A DNA stretch of 12,778 bases, from positions 1-12,778 of the forward strand of contig JAOUDT010000016.1 of NCBI GenBank assembly GCA_029859145.1, in the 5' to 3' direction. A program made the translations under genes and the position numbers. Each line of letters starts with the position of its first letter. Positions within the stretch are counted from its first letter, which is position 1. The notes under the pieces are model-generated. The model was not told the origin of the DNA and ran no database searches. It was given only the letters and a program-made list of their open reading frames with translations. Origin of the DNA: Dehalococcoidia bacterium. Its GTDB lineage: Bacteria > Chloroflexota > Dehalococcoidia > GIF9 > AB-539-J10. This document shows positions 1 to 9,158 of this stretch, in pieces.

Positions 1-1
1 T

Positions 2-409
2 ATACCCGCAGCTCTTTTTGTGTTTGTCCATATAGTGCGACAGACGGCAAGGCGGGACTGGCTGTATGCGTCACTGATGCTGGCACCCATGCTTGTGACA
101 TTCACCTGGTTTTCATCCCTGGGCAAGGGAAACGAGATTTTGGCAAGCGACTGGGCAGCGAGGCTACAAACAAATGCAATGTGGATAGTCGTTAGTTTTG
201 TTGGTTTGGCAGCAGCGACTATCGCCTTCATCCGTCTCAAGCAGCGCAGGCACAAAATTATTAGCCTACTAATTCCGCCGCTTGTGGTCTTATTCGCAGT
301 GGTCACCGCAAGCGGGGAAAACATTTGCGCCTGGAGCTGGCTCCTACTGCTCTTCTCTCTATCCGCCTTTGCGATCCCTCTGTGGATGCAGGCTAGGGCC
401 TACGAATAG
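2..409 (+). CDS. C-terminal part of an unrecognised multi-pass membrane protein (partial)
   Basis: I do not recognise this protein. The frame is open from the first bases of the window with no stop before the GTG at 20, and the residues before that GTG (IPAALFVFV) are already hydrophobic. The gene therefore most likely begins outside the window, and the GTG is probably internal. The visible part has about four hydrophobic stretches likely to span the membrane, beginning around LYASLMLAPMLVTF, MWIVVSFVGLAAATIAF, ISLLIPPLVVLFAV and WLLLLFSLSAFAIPLWM. A short basic loop (RLKQRRHK) follows the second, which suggests a cytoplasmic side there. No catalytic motif or metal-binding cluster is visible. 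It is the only plus-strand gene and converges on ruvB with 147 bp between the two stop codons. Function unknown; it could be the membrane domain of a transporter or an isolated integral membrane protein. Confidence 0.6.
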   Translation: MPAALFVFVHIVRQTARRDWLYASLMLAPMLVTFTWFSSLGKGNEILASDWAARLQTNAMWIVVSFVGLAAATIAFIRLKQRRHKIISLLIPPLVVLFAVVTASGENICAWSWLLLLFSLSAFAIPLWMQARAYE

Positions 410-415
410 TCTCTC

Positions 416-472
416 AAAAAAACCGAGAATCCAGAATCCTAGACAATCTCAAGATTAGAGTCTCAAATTCTC
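416..472 (-). terminator. Possible intrinsic terminator of the rpoB-rpoC-ruvB transcript
   Basis: On the minus strand an outer stem GAGAAT (472-467) pairs with ATTCTC (430-425). It encloses weaker inner pairings (AGAC/GTCT and AATCT/AGATT at 463-441). The stem is followed by GG and a run of seven T (422-416). The position, 85 bp past the ruvB stop and just before the convergent membrane gene ends, fits a terminator. The stem is AT-rich with bulges, so its strength is uncertain. An alternative 8-bp inverted repeat, CAGAATCC at 432-439 with GGATTCTG at 484-491, overlaps it. Confidence 0.4.
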
Positions 473-556
473 AAAACCATATTGGATTCTGAACCTGTTC
501 ACGATTTAATACTTGGGATTTCGGAGATTCCTGTGATTAGCTGCGGACAGCCGAAC

Positions 557-1594
557 TCAGTCCTCTTTCTGACTCCACAAGCCAGGTTGGGAGCGAATGT
601 CCCTCTTATGAGGCAATCCCAGGTGTTCGTAAGCAAGCCTGGCAGCGACCCTGCCGCGAGGTGTCCGTTCCAGAAAGCCTAGCTGAAGAAGGTATGGCTC
701 GTACACATCCATGATAGTATCAGCATCCTCGTTAATAGAAGCCGCAATAGTATCCAGGCCTACAGGACCACCATCAAATTTGTCAATTATCGTATGCAAC
801 ACTCTATGATCTATGTCGTCCAAACCCACAGAATCTATCTCCAGCTTTGAAAGTCCTTCCAGAGCCACTTCCTTGGTGACGACCCCATCCGCCATGACCT
901 GAGCATAATCTCTTATTCTTTTCAACAGACGATTGGCTACCCGAGGAGTGCCTCTGGCGCGCTGGGCAATTGGGACAAGCCCCTCTTTGTCTGCTTTCAC
1001 CTTGAGGATAGTCGCCGACCTTTCCAGAATCGCCTGCACTGCCGCCTCGTCGTAGAAATCAAGATGATATGGCACCCCAAATCTATCCCGGAGAGGAGGA
1101 CTCAGCAGAGCCAGGCGTGTGGTAGCCCCTATCAAAGTGAAGCGTGGCAAGTTTAACCGCAGGTTCTTGGCAGATGGACCTTTCCCCAGAAAGATGTCAA
1201 AAACAAAATCCTCCATTGCCGGATAGAGCTTTTCCTCTATAGTATGGTTTAGCCGGTGTATCTCATCAATGAAAAGGATATCTCCCTCATGCAGATTGGT
1301 AAGAATAGCGGCCAAGTCTCCGGTGCGTTCTATCGCCGGCCCCGAACTAACCTTAATATCAACCCCCATCTCAGCAGCGATGATGTAGGCGAGGGTAGTC
1401 TTTCCCAGACCGGGGGAACCGTAAAGAATGATATGGTCTAGTGGCTCGCCTCTGCCCTTGGCAGCGAGAATGGCTATTTTCAGGTTATCCTTAATCTTCT
1501 CCTGACCTATGAATTCAGTCAGACGTCTGGGACGAAGGTCAAAATCTATGGAGCTGTCCTCTGTGGCTACTTTGTTTGAAATGAGCCGCATCAC
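557..1594 (-). CDS. ruvB: Holliday junction branch migration ATPase RuvB
   Basis: RuvB is the hexameric AAA+ motor that, with RuvA, drives branch migration of Holliday junctions in recombination and repair in the cytoplasm. All hallmarks are visible in 345 residues, a normal family length: the N-terminal RPRRLTEFIGQ segment (21-31), Walker A GSPGLGKTT (59-67), Walker B FIDEIH (108-113), sensor 1 GATTR (156-160), the arginine-finger region LRDRFG (168-173), sensor 2 GTPR (215-218), and the C-terminal winged-helix domain (about 255-325) with GFLERTPRGRVA. Walker A has Ser where Pro is common (GPPGLGKT), which should be harmless. The start may be GTG at 1594 or the adjacent ATG at 1591; the only purine-rich stretch before them (GGGG) is a poor ribosome site. 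The gene lies 33 bp after rpoC on the same strand, so co-transcription is likely. ruvA and ruvC are not in the window. Confidence 0.97.
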   Translation of the reverse strand: MMRLISNKVATEDSSIDFDLRPRRLTEFIGQEKIKDNLKIAILAAKGRGEPLDHIILYGSPGLGKTTLAYIIAAEMGVDIKVSSGPAIERTGDLAAILTNLHEGDILFIDEIHRLNHTIEEKLYPAMEDFVFDIFLGKGPSAKNLRLNLPRFTLIGATTRLALLSPPLRDRFGVPYHLDFYDEAAVQAILERSATILKVKADKEGLVPIAQRARGTPRVANRLLKRIRDYAQVMADGVVTKEVALEGLSKLEIDSVGLDDIDHRVLHTIIDKFDGGPVGLDTIAASINEDADTIMDVYEPYLLQLGFLERTPRGRVAARLAYEHLGLPHKRDIRSQPGLWSQKED

Positions 1595-1627
1595 TACCCA
1601 TTGCCCCGATCATAAACCGGGGGTTCC

Positions 1628-4600
1628 TTACTGCCTCGCCAATTCTAGGCTTGGGGTCTCCTTTTCTTCCAGACCCGCCTTCTTCAATAATTTGCTTTCA
1701 TCATCAGGGCTCGAATAGAGGACCCGCGACGGGATGAGCTTGCCCAGAATAACGTTCTCCTTGAGGCCACGCAGCCCATCTACCTTGCCTTTGATTGCAG
1801 CATCAACAAGCACACGGCCAGTTTCCTGGAACGAAGCGGCTGCCAGCCAGCTATCCTTGCTCAGGCTAGCTCTGGTTATTCCGAGAAACGCAGCTTGGGC
1901 CGTTGCCGGCTCACCGCCCTCAGCCAAAACTTTGGCATTTATGTCCTCGTAGTCAAACCGGCCGACTAACTCACCAGGCAGGAGTTTTGTGTCTCCTGAG
2001 GAAACAATTCTCACGTTGCCTAACATCTGCCGCACAATCACGGCAATATGCTTGTCATGTATGGTTACCCCTTGTGTGCGATATACTTTTTGTATTTCAT
2101 CAATCAGATACTGCTGGACTGCATCCTTTCCCATAATACGCAAGATATCATGGGGATCGACAGTACCTCTGGTCAGCCTGTCACCTGCTCTGACCTTGTC
2201 CCCCAACTGAACGAGGAGATATGTACCGCGAGGGACGCTATATTCCCTCTCTTCCCTTTCTTCATACTTAACATAAACACGGTCACCCTCAATGACGACT
2301 TGACCAGCTACTCTAGCTGCCACAGAAAGAGATTGCCCTGCTTTGCGCCGGCTGACAGCTGGCAATTTCTTGCTGGTCTTCCTTTTGCTGGTCTTTTCCG
2401 GCAGAGAGAATAGGGTGCTGCCAGCATTTACCGATTGCCCGTCGGCTACAGCTACTTCCGCTCCTGTTGGTGTCGGGTATTCATCCAGATAGAATTCAGA
2501 GCTAATCACTTTGACGATGCTTGCGCCATCAGTATTGGCTACTTCAACAGTACCATCAATCTCAGAAATGATAGCGCTGCCATCCGGTGTCCTGGCCTCG
2601 AAAAGCTCCTCCACTCGAGGCAGTCCGGTGGTGATATCTACACCTACCACGCCCCCCGTATGAAAAGTGCGCAGAGTAAGCTGAGTCCCGGGCTCGCCGA
2701 TGCTCTGGGCAGCAATGACTCCCACAGCAGTGCCAGTCTTCACCAATTGCTTCTTCCCCAGGTCCCTTCCATAACAATTCTGGCAAACGCCAAATCGAGA
2801 CCGGCAAGTAAGAGGCGACCTCACATGCACTCGGTCAATACCGGTCCCCATGATCTGGCGCACCTTATCCTCGTCAATCTCTTCATTACGATCGACAATG
2901 ACTTCATTCGTAGCTGGATCAACAATCTTGCTGGCCGCCAAGTAGCCAGTAATCCGGTTTTCAAACGGGGGAAGGGACACGTCTGTAGTCTGCCGGAATA
3001 TCCATACTCCGTCGGTAGTACCACAGTCTGTTTCACTTACAATGACATCTTGAGCTATATCGACAAGGCGCCGAGTAAGATATCCGCTGTCTGATGTCCT
3101 CAAGGCAGTGTCGGCTAACCCTTTGCGGGCACCATGGGTGGATATAAAGTACTCCATCGGTGTCAGTCCATCGCGCAGACTCGACTTGATAGGCCACTCT
3201 ATTATCTTTCCGGATGGGTCGGTCATCAACCCGCGCATCCCCGCCATTTGTCTAATCTGAGAAATATTCCCCTTGGCACCCGACGTAGCCATCATGTAAA
3301 CACTGCCATAAGGGTCCAGTGCGTGAGATATATCGGCAGTAACCTTGTCTGTGGCCTCCATCCACACTTGGACCGTGCTTTCATACTTTTCATCCTCAGT
3401 AATCAAGCCACGGTTAAATTGGTCCTCGATAAGGCTGACTTTTTCGTCGGATTCCTCAAGAAGCTTGACCTTCTGTGGAGGCTCCTCAATATCATTCATA
3501 GCAATGGAGATGCCCGACTTGGTAGCATACTCAAACCCCAATCCTTTGAGTCTATCGATAACTCCAGCAGCACCCTCATTACCCAATACACTAATGCAAT
3601 CGGAGACTAGAGCCCTTAACGAAGCCTTATCTGCTGTTTTGTTGTAGAAGCGAAGTTGCGGAGGCAAGGCATCATTGAATATTATTCTGCCCGCTGTAGT
3701 ATTTATGCTACCACCATCTGAACGAAGCGCAGGATCCCTCACAACAATTTCGGCACTAAGTTCGATAGTGCCTAGTTCGTAGGCCAACCTAGCCTCATCA
3801 AAACTCCTGAACAATCTTCCTTCCCCTCTGGCCCCAGGCTTCAAAATGGTGAGATAATAACAGCCCAAAACCATGTCCAGAGTGGGTGTTGTCACAGGCT
3901 CGCCACAACTGGGTAGCAGCATGTTATACGGACTTAGCATATGCTCCCTGGCTTCCTTCACTGCGGCCCTGGACAATGGCACATGGACTGCCATCTGGTC
4001 GCCGTCAAAATCGGCGTTGAAGGCAGTACAAACCAAGGGGTGGAGCTGAAAAGCATCGCCGTCGATTAACACGGGTTCGAAGGCTTGAATACTGAGCCTG
4101 TGTAATGTGGGAGCACGATTAAGCAATACCGGGCGCTCCTTGACTACTTCATACAGTGCGTCCCAGACCTCAGCGCTGCCTTTCTCCACCAAGCGCCGGG
4201 CACTTTTCAGGTTATTGGCATACCCATTTACTATCAGTTTGTGCATAACCGAGGGCTTAAACAACTCCAAAGCAACGTAGCGTGGCAAACCGCATTGATG
4301 AAGTTTGAGCTTGGGACCAACAACAATGACCGAGCGACCGCTGTAGTCTACGCGCTTACCAAGAAGGTTTTGTCGAAAACGTCCCTGTTTGCCCTTCAGA
4401 ATGTCAGAAAGAGACTTCAAAGCATGCTTGTTACCGGTCACAACCGCACGCCCTCTTCGCCCGTTGTCAACAAGAGCATCGACAGCTTCCTGCAACATAC
4501 GTTTCTCATTCCGAATAATTATTTCCGGCGCACCCAGCTTCATCAAACGGCGGAGACGGTTGTTACGATTAATGACCCTTCTGTACAGGTCGTTAAGATC

Positions 4601-5569
4601 ACTAATCACAAACCGACCACCATCCAACTGCACTATAGGACGAAGCGCCGGAGGTAACACAGGAAGCACAGTCAAGACCAGCCACTCAGGCTTGTTTCCA
4701 CTTAACTTAAAGGCTTCAACTAGTTGCAGCCGTTGGCTGACTCTCTTGCGGTATCCCCCCGAGGTGCTACGGATTTGGTCATGAAGCTGCTGATTTAAAG
4801 CATCCACATCAATTTGCTTCAACACCTGTAGAATGGCCTCGGCTCCCATGCCAGCTTCAAAAATGTCGCCATACCTATCCTTAAGTCTTCTGTATCCCTC
4901 TTCGTTAAGCAATTTTAGCGGCTGAAGACCTTCCAACTCGGCGATGCTTGTCTTTAGCTCTTCTTCCAGTTTTGCCCTCTTCTCTACAAATCTAGCACGA
5001 AGATCATTCACCTCTTGTATCTTGGGATCTTCCTCCATGTCTTTGGCTTCCAATTCTTCGATCTTCTTGTTCAGGCGTTCCTCATGCTCGGCAATCTTTT
5101 GACCCCACTCTTCCTGAACTTTGCGAAGATTCTTCTCTTTGGCCTCTTTATCCACAGAGATGACTATATAGCGGGCGAAATAGATGACGCTCTCTAAGTC
5201 TCGCGGAGAAAGGTCTAGGAGTAACCCCAGCCGACTGGGTACCAATTTAACAAACCAGATATGCGTAACTGGCGCAGCCAGTTCTATATGTCCGGTCCGT
5301 TCCCGGCGCACACTGGAATGAGCTACCTCAACACCACATTTATCGCAAATGACGCCCTTGTATCTTGCCTTTTTGTATTTACCGCAGTGGCATTCAAAAT
5401 CTTTGACAGGGCCAAAAATCTTCTCACAAAATAGACCATCCCTTTCCGGTTTCAAAGTGCGGTAGTTTATCGTCTCCGCCTTAGTCACCTCACCGTGAGA
5501 CCAGCTCCTGATTTGTTCCGGTGAGGCAAGACTTATTCGAATACCGTTAATGCCATCAAATTGAGACAT
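1628..5569 (-). CDS. rpoC: DNA-directed RNA polymerase subunit beta'
   Basis: The beta' subunit forms the catalytic centre of RNA polymerase with beta. From the ATG at 5569 it has 1313 residues. Visible in order: zinc site 1 (Cys60, Cys62, Cys75, Cys78), a charged coiled-coil insertion (about 141-215), the active-site loop NADFDGD with three Asp (518-524) binding catalytic Mg, the segment GMRGLMTDPSGKI through STHGARKGLADTAL (777-823), zinc site 2 (Cys849, Cys922, Cys929, Cys932) and the trigger-loop region AAQSIGEPGTQLTLRTFHTG (953-972). The trigger loop lacks the large SI3 insertion of E. coli. A basic linker rich in Lys/Ser (1059-1077) precedes the C-terminal jaw/clamp region. The frame extends ten codons upstream to 5599, but the ATG at 5569 follows a purine-rich GAGGGGG and gives the conserved MSQFDGINGIRI start, so I chose it. 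It overlaps the rpoB end by 14 bp, which suggests translational coupling. Confidence 0.98.
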   Translation of the reverse strand: MSQFDGINGIRISLASPEQIRSWSHGEVTKAETINYRTLKPERDGLFCEKIFGPVKDFECHCGKYKKARYKGVICDKCGVEVAHSSVRRERTGHIELAAPVTHIWFVKLVPSRLGLLLDLSPRDLESVIYFARYIVISVDKEAKEKNLRKVQEEWGQKIAEHEERLNKKIEELEAKDMEEDPKIQEVNDLRARFVEKRAKLEEELKTSIAELEGLQPLKLLNEEGYRRLKDRYGDIFEAGMGAEAILQVLKQIDVDALNQQLHDQIRSTSGGYRKRVSQRLQLVEAFKLSGNKPEWLVLTVLPVLPPALRPIVQLDGGRFVISDLNDLYRRVINRNNRLRRLMKLGAPEIIIRNEKRMLQEAVDALVDNGRRGRAVVTGNKHALKSLSDILKGKQGRFRQNLLGKRVDYSGRSVIVVGPKLKLHQCGLPRYVALELFKPSVMHKLIVNGYANNLKSARRLVEKGSAEVWDALYEVVKERPVLLNRAPTLHRLSIQAFEPVLIDGDAFQLHPLVCTAFNADFDGDQMAVHVPLSRAAVKEAREHMLSPYNMLLPSCGEPVTTPTLDMVLGCYYLTILKPGARGEGRLFRSFDEARLAYELGTIELSAEIVVRDPALRSDGGSINTTAGRIIFNDALPPQLRFYNKTADKASLRALVSDCISVLGNEGAAGVIDRLKGLGFEYATKSGISIAMNDIEEPPQKVKLLEESDEKVSLIEDQFNRGLITEDEKYESTVQVWMEATDKVTADISHALDPYGSVYMMATSGAKGNISQIRQMAGMRGLMTDPSGKIIEWPIKSSLRDGLTPMEYFISTHGARKGLADTALRTSDSGYLTRRLVDIAQDVIVSETDCGTTDGVWIFRQTTDVSLPPFENRITGYLAASKIVDPATNEVIVDRNEEIDEDKVRQIMGTGIDRVHVRSPLTCRSRFGVCQNCYGRDLGKKQLVKTGTAVGVIAAQSIGEPGTQLTLRTFHTGGVVGVDITTGLPRVEELFEARTPDGSAIISEIDGTVEVANTDGASIVKVISSEFYLDEYPTPTGAEVAVADGQSVNAGSTLFSLPEKTSKRKTSKKLPAVSRRKAGQSLSVAARVAGQVVIEGDRVYVKYEEREEREYSVPRGTYLLVQLGDKVRAGDRLTRGTVDPHDILRIMGKDAVQQYLIDEIQKVYRTQGVTIHDKHIAVIVRQMLGNVRIVSSGDTKLLPGELVGRFDYEDINAKVLAEGGEPATAQAAFLGITRASLSKDSWLAAASFQETGRVLVDAAIKGKVDGLRGLKENVILGKLIPSRVLYSSPDDESKLLKKAGLEEKETPSLELARQ

Positions 5570-8500
5570 TTTCCCCCTCGCTAAGTAGTTCGACAGCAAA
5601 ACCCAAACTACGTAGCTCCATAAATAAGACCTTGGTCGATTCTGGAATACCTAGTTGTTGAATATCTTCGCCTTTAACAAGGGACTCATAAGCTTTAGCC
5701 CGTCCCATGACATCGTCTGACTTTATTGTGAGCATCTCTTGGAGTGTATGAGCGGCGCCGTGCCCTTCCAACGCCCATACCTCCATCTCACCAAACCTTT
5801 GGCCGCCAAATTGAGCTTTCCCTCCCAACGGTTGCTGAGTGATTAGCGAGTACGGACCAGTAGAACGCGCATGTACCTTGTCGCCAACAAGATGAATTAG
5901 TTTCATCATATATATATTGCCCACAGTTACCGGCTTGTCGAACAGCTCGCCGGTTCTCCCGTCTCGGAGTTCCATCTTGCCAAAAATAGGAGGATACAGC
6001 TTTCGCTCTTTATAGACCTTCTGTGTTAGCTGCTCCAAGTCTCTATCGTTGAGAGTCTCAAGCTGATGATTATCATCTACACCCAGTTCCTCAAGCCATA
6101 GACGGAGAGCAGCTCTTCTTGCCGCGCCTTCGTATCCATCATCCATTATCTCCGCAGCATCGCAACCATGACTGGCAAGCCATCCTCCAACTTTATCTAG
6201 GTCGATCCTAGCATCTCTGTGATCTTCAGGGTTAAAGCTGACAGCGCCGGCTCTCCAGGCTATCCAAGTCTTAGCCAGGGCATCCTCAATAGTCAAGGCA
6301 TCGGCTCCGTCAAAAATAGGATTAAGAGCCTTGAAACCCAGCGTATGCGCCGCCCAACCTAGATGAGCCTCCAAGACTTGCCCGATATTCATACGGGAAG
6401 GAACACCAAGAGGATTAAGAACAATATCTACGGGCGTGCCGTCCGGCAAAAATGGCATGTCTTCCTCAGGCAACACTATGGAAATGACCCCCTTGTTGCC
6501 GTGTCTCCCTGACATTTTGTCTCCCACCGATATTTTGCGCTTTTGGGCAACCCACACCTGTATGAGTTTGTTTACGCCGGCGGGTAATTCATCATGGTTT
6601 TCACGAGAAAAGACTGCCGTCCTAATCACTCTTCCCCACTCTCCCGACGGCATTCTAAGGGAGCTGTCTTTCACTTCCCGTGTCTTTTCGCCAAAAATAG
6701 CTCGTAGCAGTTTTTCTTCCGCTGAGGGTTCAGTTTCACCCTTGGGAGTAATCTTCCCAACCAGAATATCATTGGGCTTCACTTCAGCCCCGATACGTAC
6801 GATACCTATTTCATCAAGGTTAGACAGGCTTTCTTCGCTTACGTTGGGTATGTCTCTGGTGACTTCCTCAGGACCGAGCTTGGTATCACGCTCCTCTATC
6901 TCATATTTTTCGATATGAACAGAAGTATAAGCATCATCCTTAACCAGTCTCTTGCTGATAATGATGGCATCCTCAAAGTTATAGCCTTCCCAGCTCATAA
7001 AAGCGCAAACGACATTCTGTCCCAAAGCGAGAGTCCCGCCATCCAGAGAAAAACTACCCACCAACACATCCCCTTTCTTAACCTTGTCATCTTTGCCAAC
7101 AACAGGATGCTGATTGATGCACGTCCCCTGGTTGGTTCTGGCGAATTTCGTTAAGTTGAATACTTGCTCTTTTCCCTTTTTATTCTTAATCGTAATTTGT
7201 GAGCTTGTCGCCGAAGTGACTACGCCGTCTTCAGGGGCAAATATTGCCTGCCCACTATACTTAGCCACCTCTCTTTCCATACCCGTGGCCACCAAAGGAG
7301 ATTCCGGACGCAATAGTGGCACCGCTTGTCGCTGCATATTGCAGCCCATGAGAGCCCGATTAGCATCATCGTGCTCAAGAAACGGAATAAGGCAGGCAGC
7401 TATACTGAATAGCTGTTTAGGTGAGACATCGATGAAGCTCACCCTGTCCACTGATTCCTTGAAATATCTGTCTCCCCTCTTGACTTCAACCCTGTCATAG
7501 ATGAATTCATTTTTTTCATTAAGAGGAGCATTGGCTTGCGCAATGGAGTATTGATCCTCTTCATCGGCTGTCAAGTAAATCATTTGGCTGGAGACAAAAG
7601 GGACTACCTTGATATTCCGCGCGCGCAGAGTAGATAACCTTTGCGCGAGCTTCTTTGTGACTGACGTTCCAGCCTTGACCACGAGCTTGCCCTTGGTTCT
7701 TATGTCCTCTCCGATTGTTCTTCCCAACAACTCCTCCACGCTATTGGGAACCTCGTGGACGATCCTGAGATAAGGTGTCTCTATAAAACCAAATTCGTTC
7801 ACCGAAGCGTAGGTAGCGAGAGAGCCAATAAGACCGATATTTGGCCCCTCGGGCGTTTCTATAGGACAAATCCTGCCATAATGGGAGTGATGCACATCGC
7901 GAACCTCAAACCCAGCCTGTTTTCTTGAAAGGCCTCCAGGACCCATAGCAGAAAGACGACGCTTGTGAGTGAGCTCAGCTAGCGGATTAGTCTGATCCAT
8001 GAATTGAGATAGCTGTGAACGTCCAAAGAACTCCCTTACAGCGACTGCTACAGGGCGAATGTTGATCAAGGCAGCGGGAGTTGCCGCTTCGGGGCCGAGA
8101 ATACTCATCCGCTCTTTGATGGCTCTCTCCAATCTCAACAAGCCAATACGAAATTGCTTCTGTATTAGAAAACCTACCGCCTGAGCCCTTCGATTGCCCA
8201 AATGGTCAATGTCATCGGGCGCTTCATCGCCCAAGTTAACCGAAATAATACGGCGGACTATTTGCACCAAGTCTTCAGGTGTTAGGCCAGTACAATTTCC
8301 AGGGATATTGAGACCCAGTTTCTTATTAAGTTTGTAACGACCAACTTTGCCCAAGCTGTAGCGGCGTGGATTAAACAGGAAATTATTCAGCAAGGCTTGA
8401 GCACTGCTAAGACTGGGAGCCTCGCCAGACGACAGTTTCCTATAGATATCTAACAGAGCATCAGCCTTGCTTTTGACCAAGGGATCTCGGTCAATTGTAG

Positions 8501-9158
8501 CGCGGATGAAAGCGTGGTTGGGCGAGTTATCCACATCTTGAAACAGAGGAAGCAACGTCTCGTCGCTTTCAAAGCCTATGGCACGCAACAGAGTAGTAGC
8601 CGGAATCTTCCGTTTGCCGCTAACCTTAACAGAAATCACGTCTCGATTAGAAGTGTCAAAATCGAGCCACGCCCCATGCTCAGCAACAAGCTTAGCAACA
8701 CATAATTCTCTCCCGCTGGAAGGGTCTCTTTCTAACGTGAAATAAACCCCAGGAAAACGAGTCAATTGATTGACTACTACCCGCTCCACTCCCGAAATAA
8801 TGAAACTGCCAGCATCAGTCATCAATGGGAAATCGCTAAAGTATAATTCCTGTTGCTTGATCTCTCCGGTTTCCTTAACCACTAGTCGTGCAGTGACGTG
8901 AATAGGGGAGGAATAGGTCAGGCCGCGTTCAATACACTCAGGAATAGAATGCAAGGGTTCTCGAAACTCATAGTCAACGAAGTGTAGCTCTAACCTTGTG
9001 CCAGTATAATCTTGAATTGGAGATATTTCCTCAAAGAGCTCACGCAAGCCTTCTTCTTGAAACCAGCGAAAGGAATCAAGTTGAACCTGAATGAGATCGG
9101 GTATTTCTAAAGTCTGGGGCAATTTGGCAAAAGACTTCAGCAACTTATCGTTATGCAT
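5556..9158 (-). CDS. rpoB: DNA-directed RNA polymerase subunit beta
   Basis: The beta subunit of RNA polymerase, 1200 residues and complete. Visible in order: the N-terminal protrusion with the DLIQVQLDSF segment (21-30), the rifampicin region SQLSQFMDQTNP (381-392) and LTHKRRLSAMGPGG (396-409), the GRICPIETPEGPNIGLIGSL motif (428-446), the NFEDAIIIS segment (727-735), active-site lysines 881 and 889 in GDKMSGRHGNKGV, and the C-terminal clamp GGKAQFGGQRFGEMEVWALE (1112-1131). Residues matching E. coli rifampicin contacts Gln513, Asp516, His526, Arg529 and Ser531 are all retained (385, 388, 398, 401, 403), so a rifampicin-sensitive enzyme is predicted. Residues 953-1060 form a longer segment than in Bacillus. 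The ATG at 9158 is preceded by AGGA at a rather wide spacing of 11 bases. A strong promoter lies about 100 nt upstream; rplJ/rplL do not. Confidence 0.98.
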   Translation of the reverse strand: MHNDKLLKSFAKLPQTLEIPDLIQVQLDSFRWFQEEGLRELFEEISPIQDYTGTRLELHFVDYEFREPLHSIPECIERGLTYSSPIHVTARLVVKETGEIKQQELYFSDFPLMTDAGSFIISGVERVVVNQLTRFPGVYFTLERDPSSGRELCVAKLVAEHGAWLDFDTSNRDVISVKVSGKRKIPATTLLRAIGFESDETLLPLFQDVDNSPNHAFIRATIDRDPLVKSKADALLDIYRKLSSGEAPSLSSAQALLNNFLFNPRRYSLGKVGRYKLNKKLGLNIPGNCTGLTPEDLVQIVRRIISVNLGDEAPDDIDHLGNRRAQAVGFLIQKQFRIGLLRLERAIKERMSILGPEAATPAALINIRPVAVAVREFFGRSQLSQFMDQTNPLAELTHKRRLSAMGPGGLSRKQAGFEVRDVHHSHYGRICPIETPEGPNIGLIGSLATYASVNEFGFIETPYLRIVHEVPNSVEELLGRTIGEDIRTKGKLVVKAGTSVTKKLAQRLSTLRARNIKVVPFVSSQMIYLTADEEDQYSIAQANAPLNEKNEFIYDRVEVKRGDRYFKESVDRVSFIDVSPKQLFSIAACLIPFLEHDDANRALMGCNMQRQAVPLLRPESPLVATGMEREVAKYSGQAIFAPEDGVVTSATSSQITIKNKKGKEQVFNLTKFARTNQGTCINQHPVVGKDDKVKKGDVLVGSFSLDGGTLALGQNVVCAFMSWEGYNFEDAIIISKRLVKDDAYTSVHIEKYEIEERDTKLGPEEVTRDIPNVSEESLSNLDEIGIVRIGAEVKPNDILVGKITPKGETEPSAEEKLLRAIFGEKTREVKDSSLRMPSGEWGRVIRTAVFSRENHDELPAGVNKLIQVWVAQKRKISVGDKMSGRHGNKGVISIVLPEEDMPFLPDGTPVDIVLNPLGVPSRMNIGQVLEAHLGWAAHTLGFKALNPIFDGADALTIEDALAKTWIAWRAGAVSFNPEDHRDARIDLDKVGGWLASHGCDAAEIMDDGYEGAARRAALRLWLEELGVDDNHQLETLNDRDLEQLTQKVYKERKLYPPIFGKMELRDGRTGELFDKPVTVGNIYMMKLIHLVGDKVHARSTGPYSLITQQPLGGKAQFGGQRFGEMEVWALEGHGAAHTLQEMLTIKSDDVMGRAKAYESLVKGEDIQQLGIPESTKVLFMELRSLGFAVELLSEGENVSI
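5573..5579 (-). promoter_or_regulatory. Ribosome binding site of rpoC, inside the end of rpoB
   Basis: GAGGGGG on the minus strand ends three bases before the ATG at 5569. It supports this start over the upstream in-frame codon at 5599. It lies within the last codons of rpoB, so ribosomes finishing rpoB would uncover and reuse it. Confidence 0.6.

Noticed and set aside
412..474. Four CTCAA copies as a possible repeat array
   Set aside because: The copies are only five bases long and irregularly spaced in AT-rich DNA; nothing resembles a CRISPR or tandem array.
2435..3094. 219-codon plus-strand ORF opposite rpoC
   Set aside because: It lies wholly inside the conserved, complete rpoC gene on the other strand. 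Its translation shows no recognisable motif, and its length is expected from codon bias on the coding strand.
6436..6918. 160-codon plus-strand ORF opposite rpoB
   Set aside because: It is antisense to the most conserved part of rpoB (active-site lysines and flanks). Its serine-rich, low-information translation is typical of a shadow frame.
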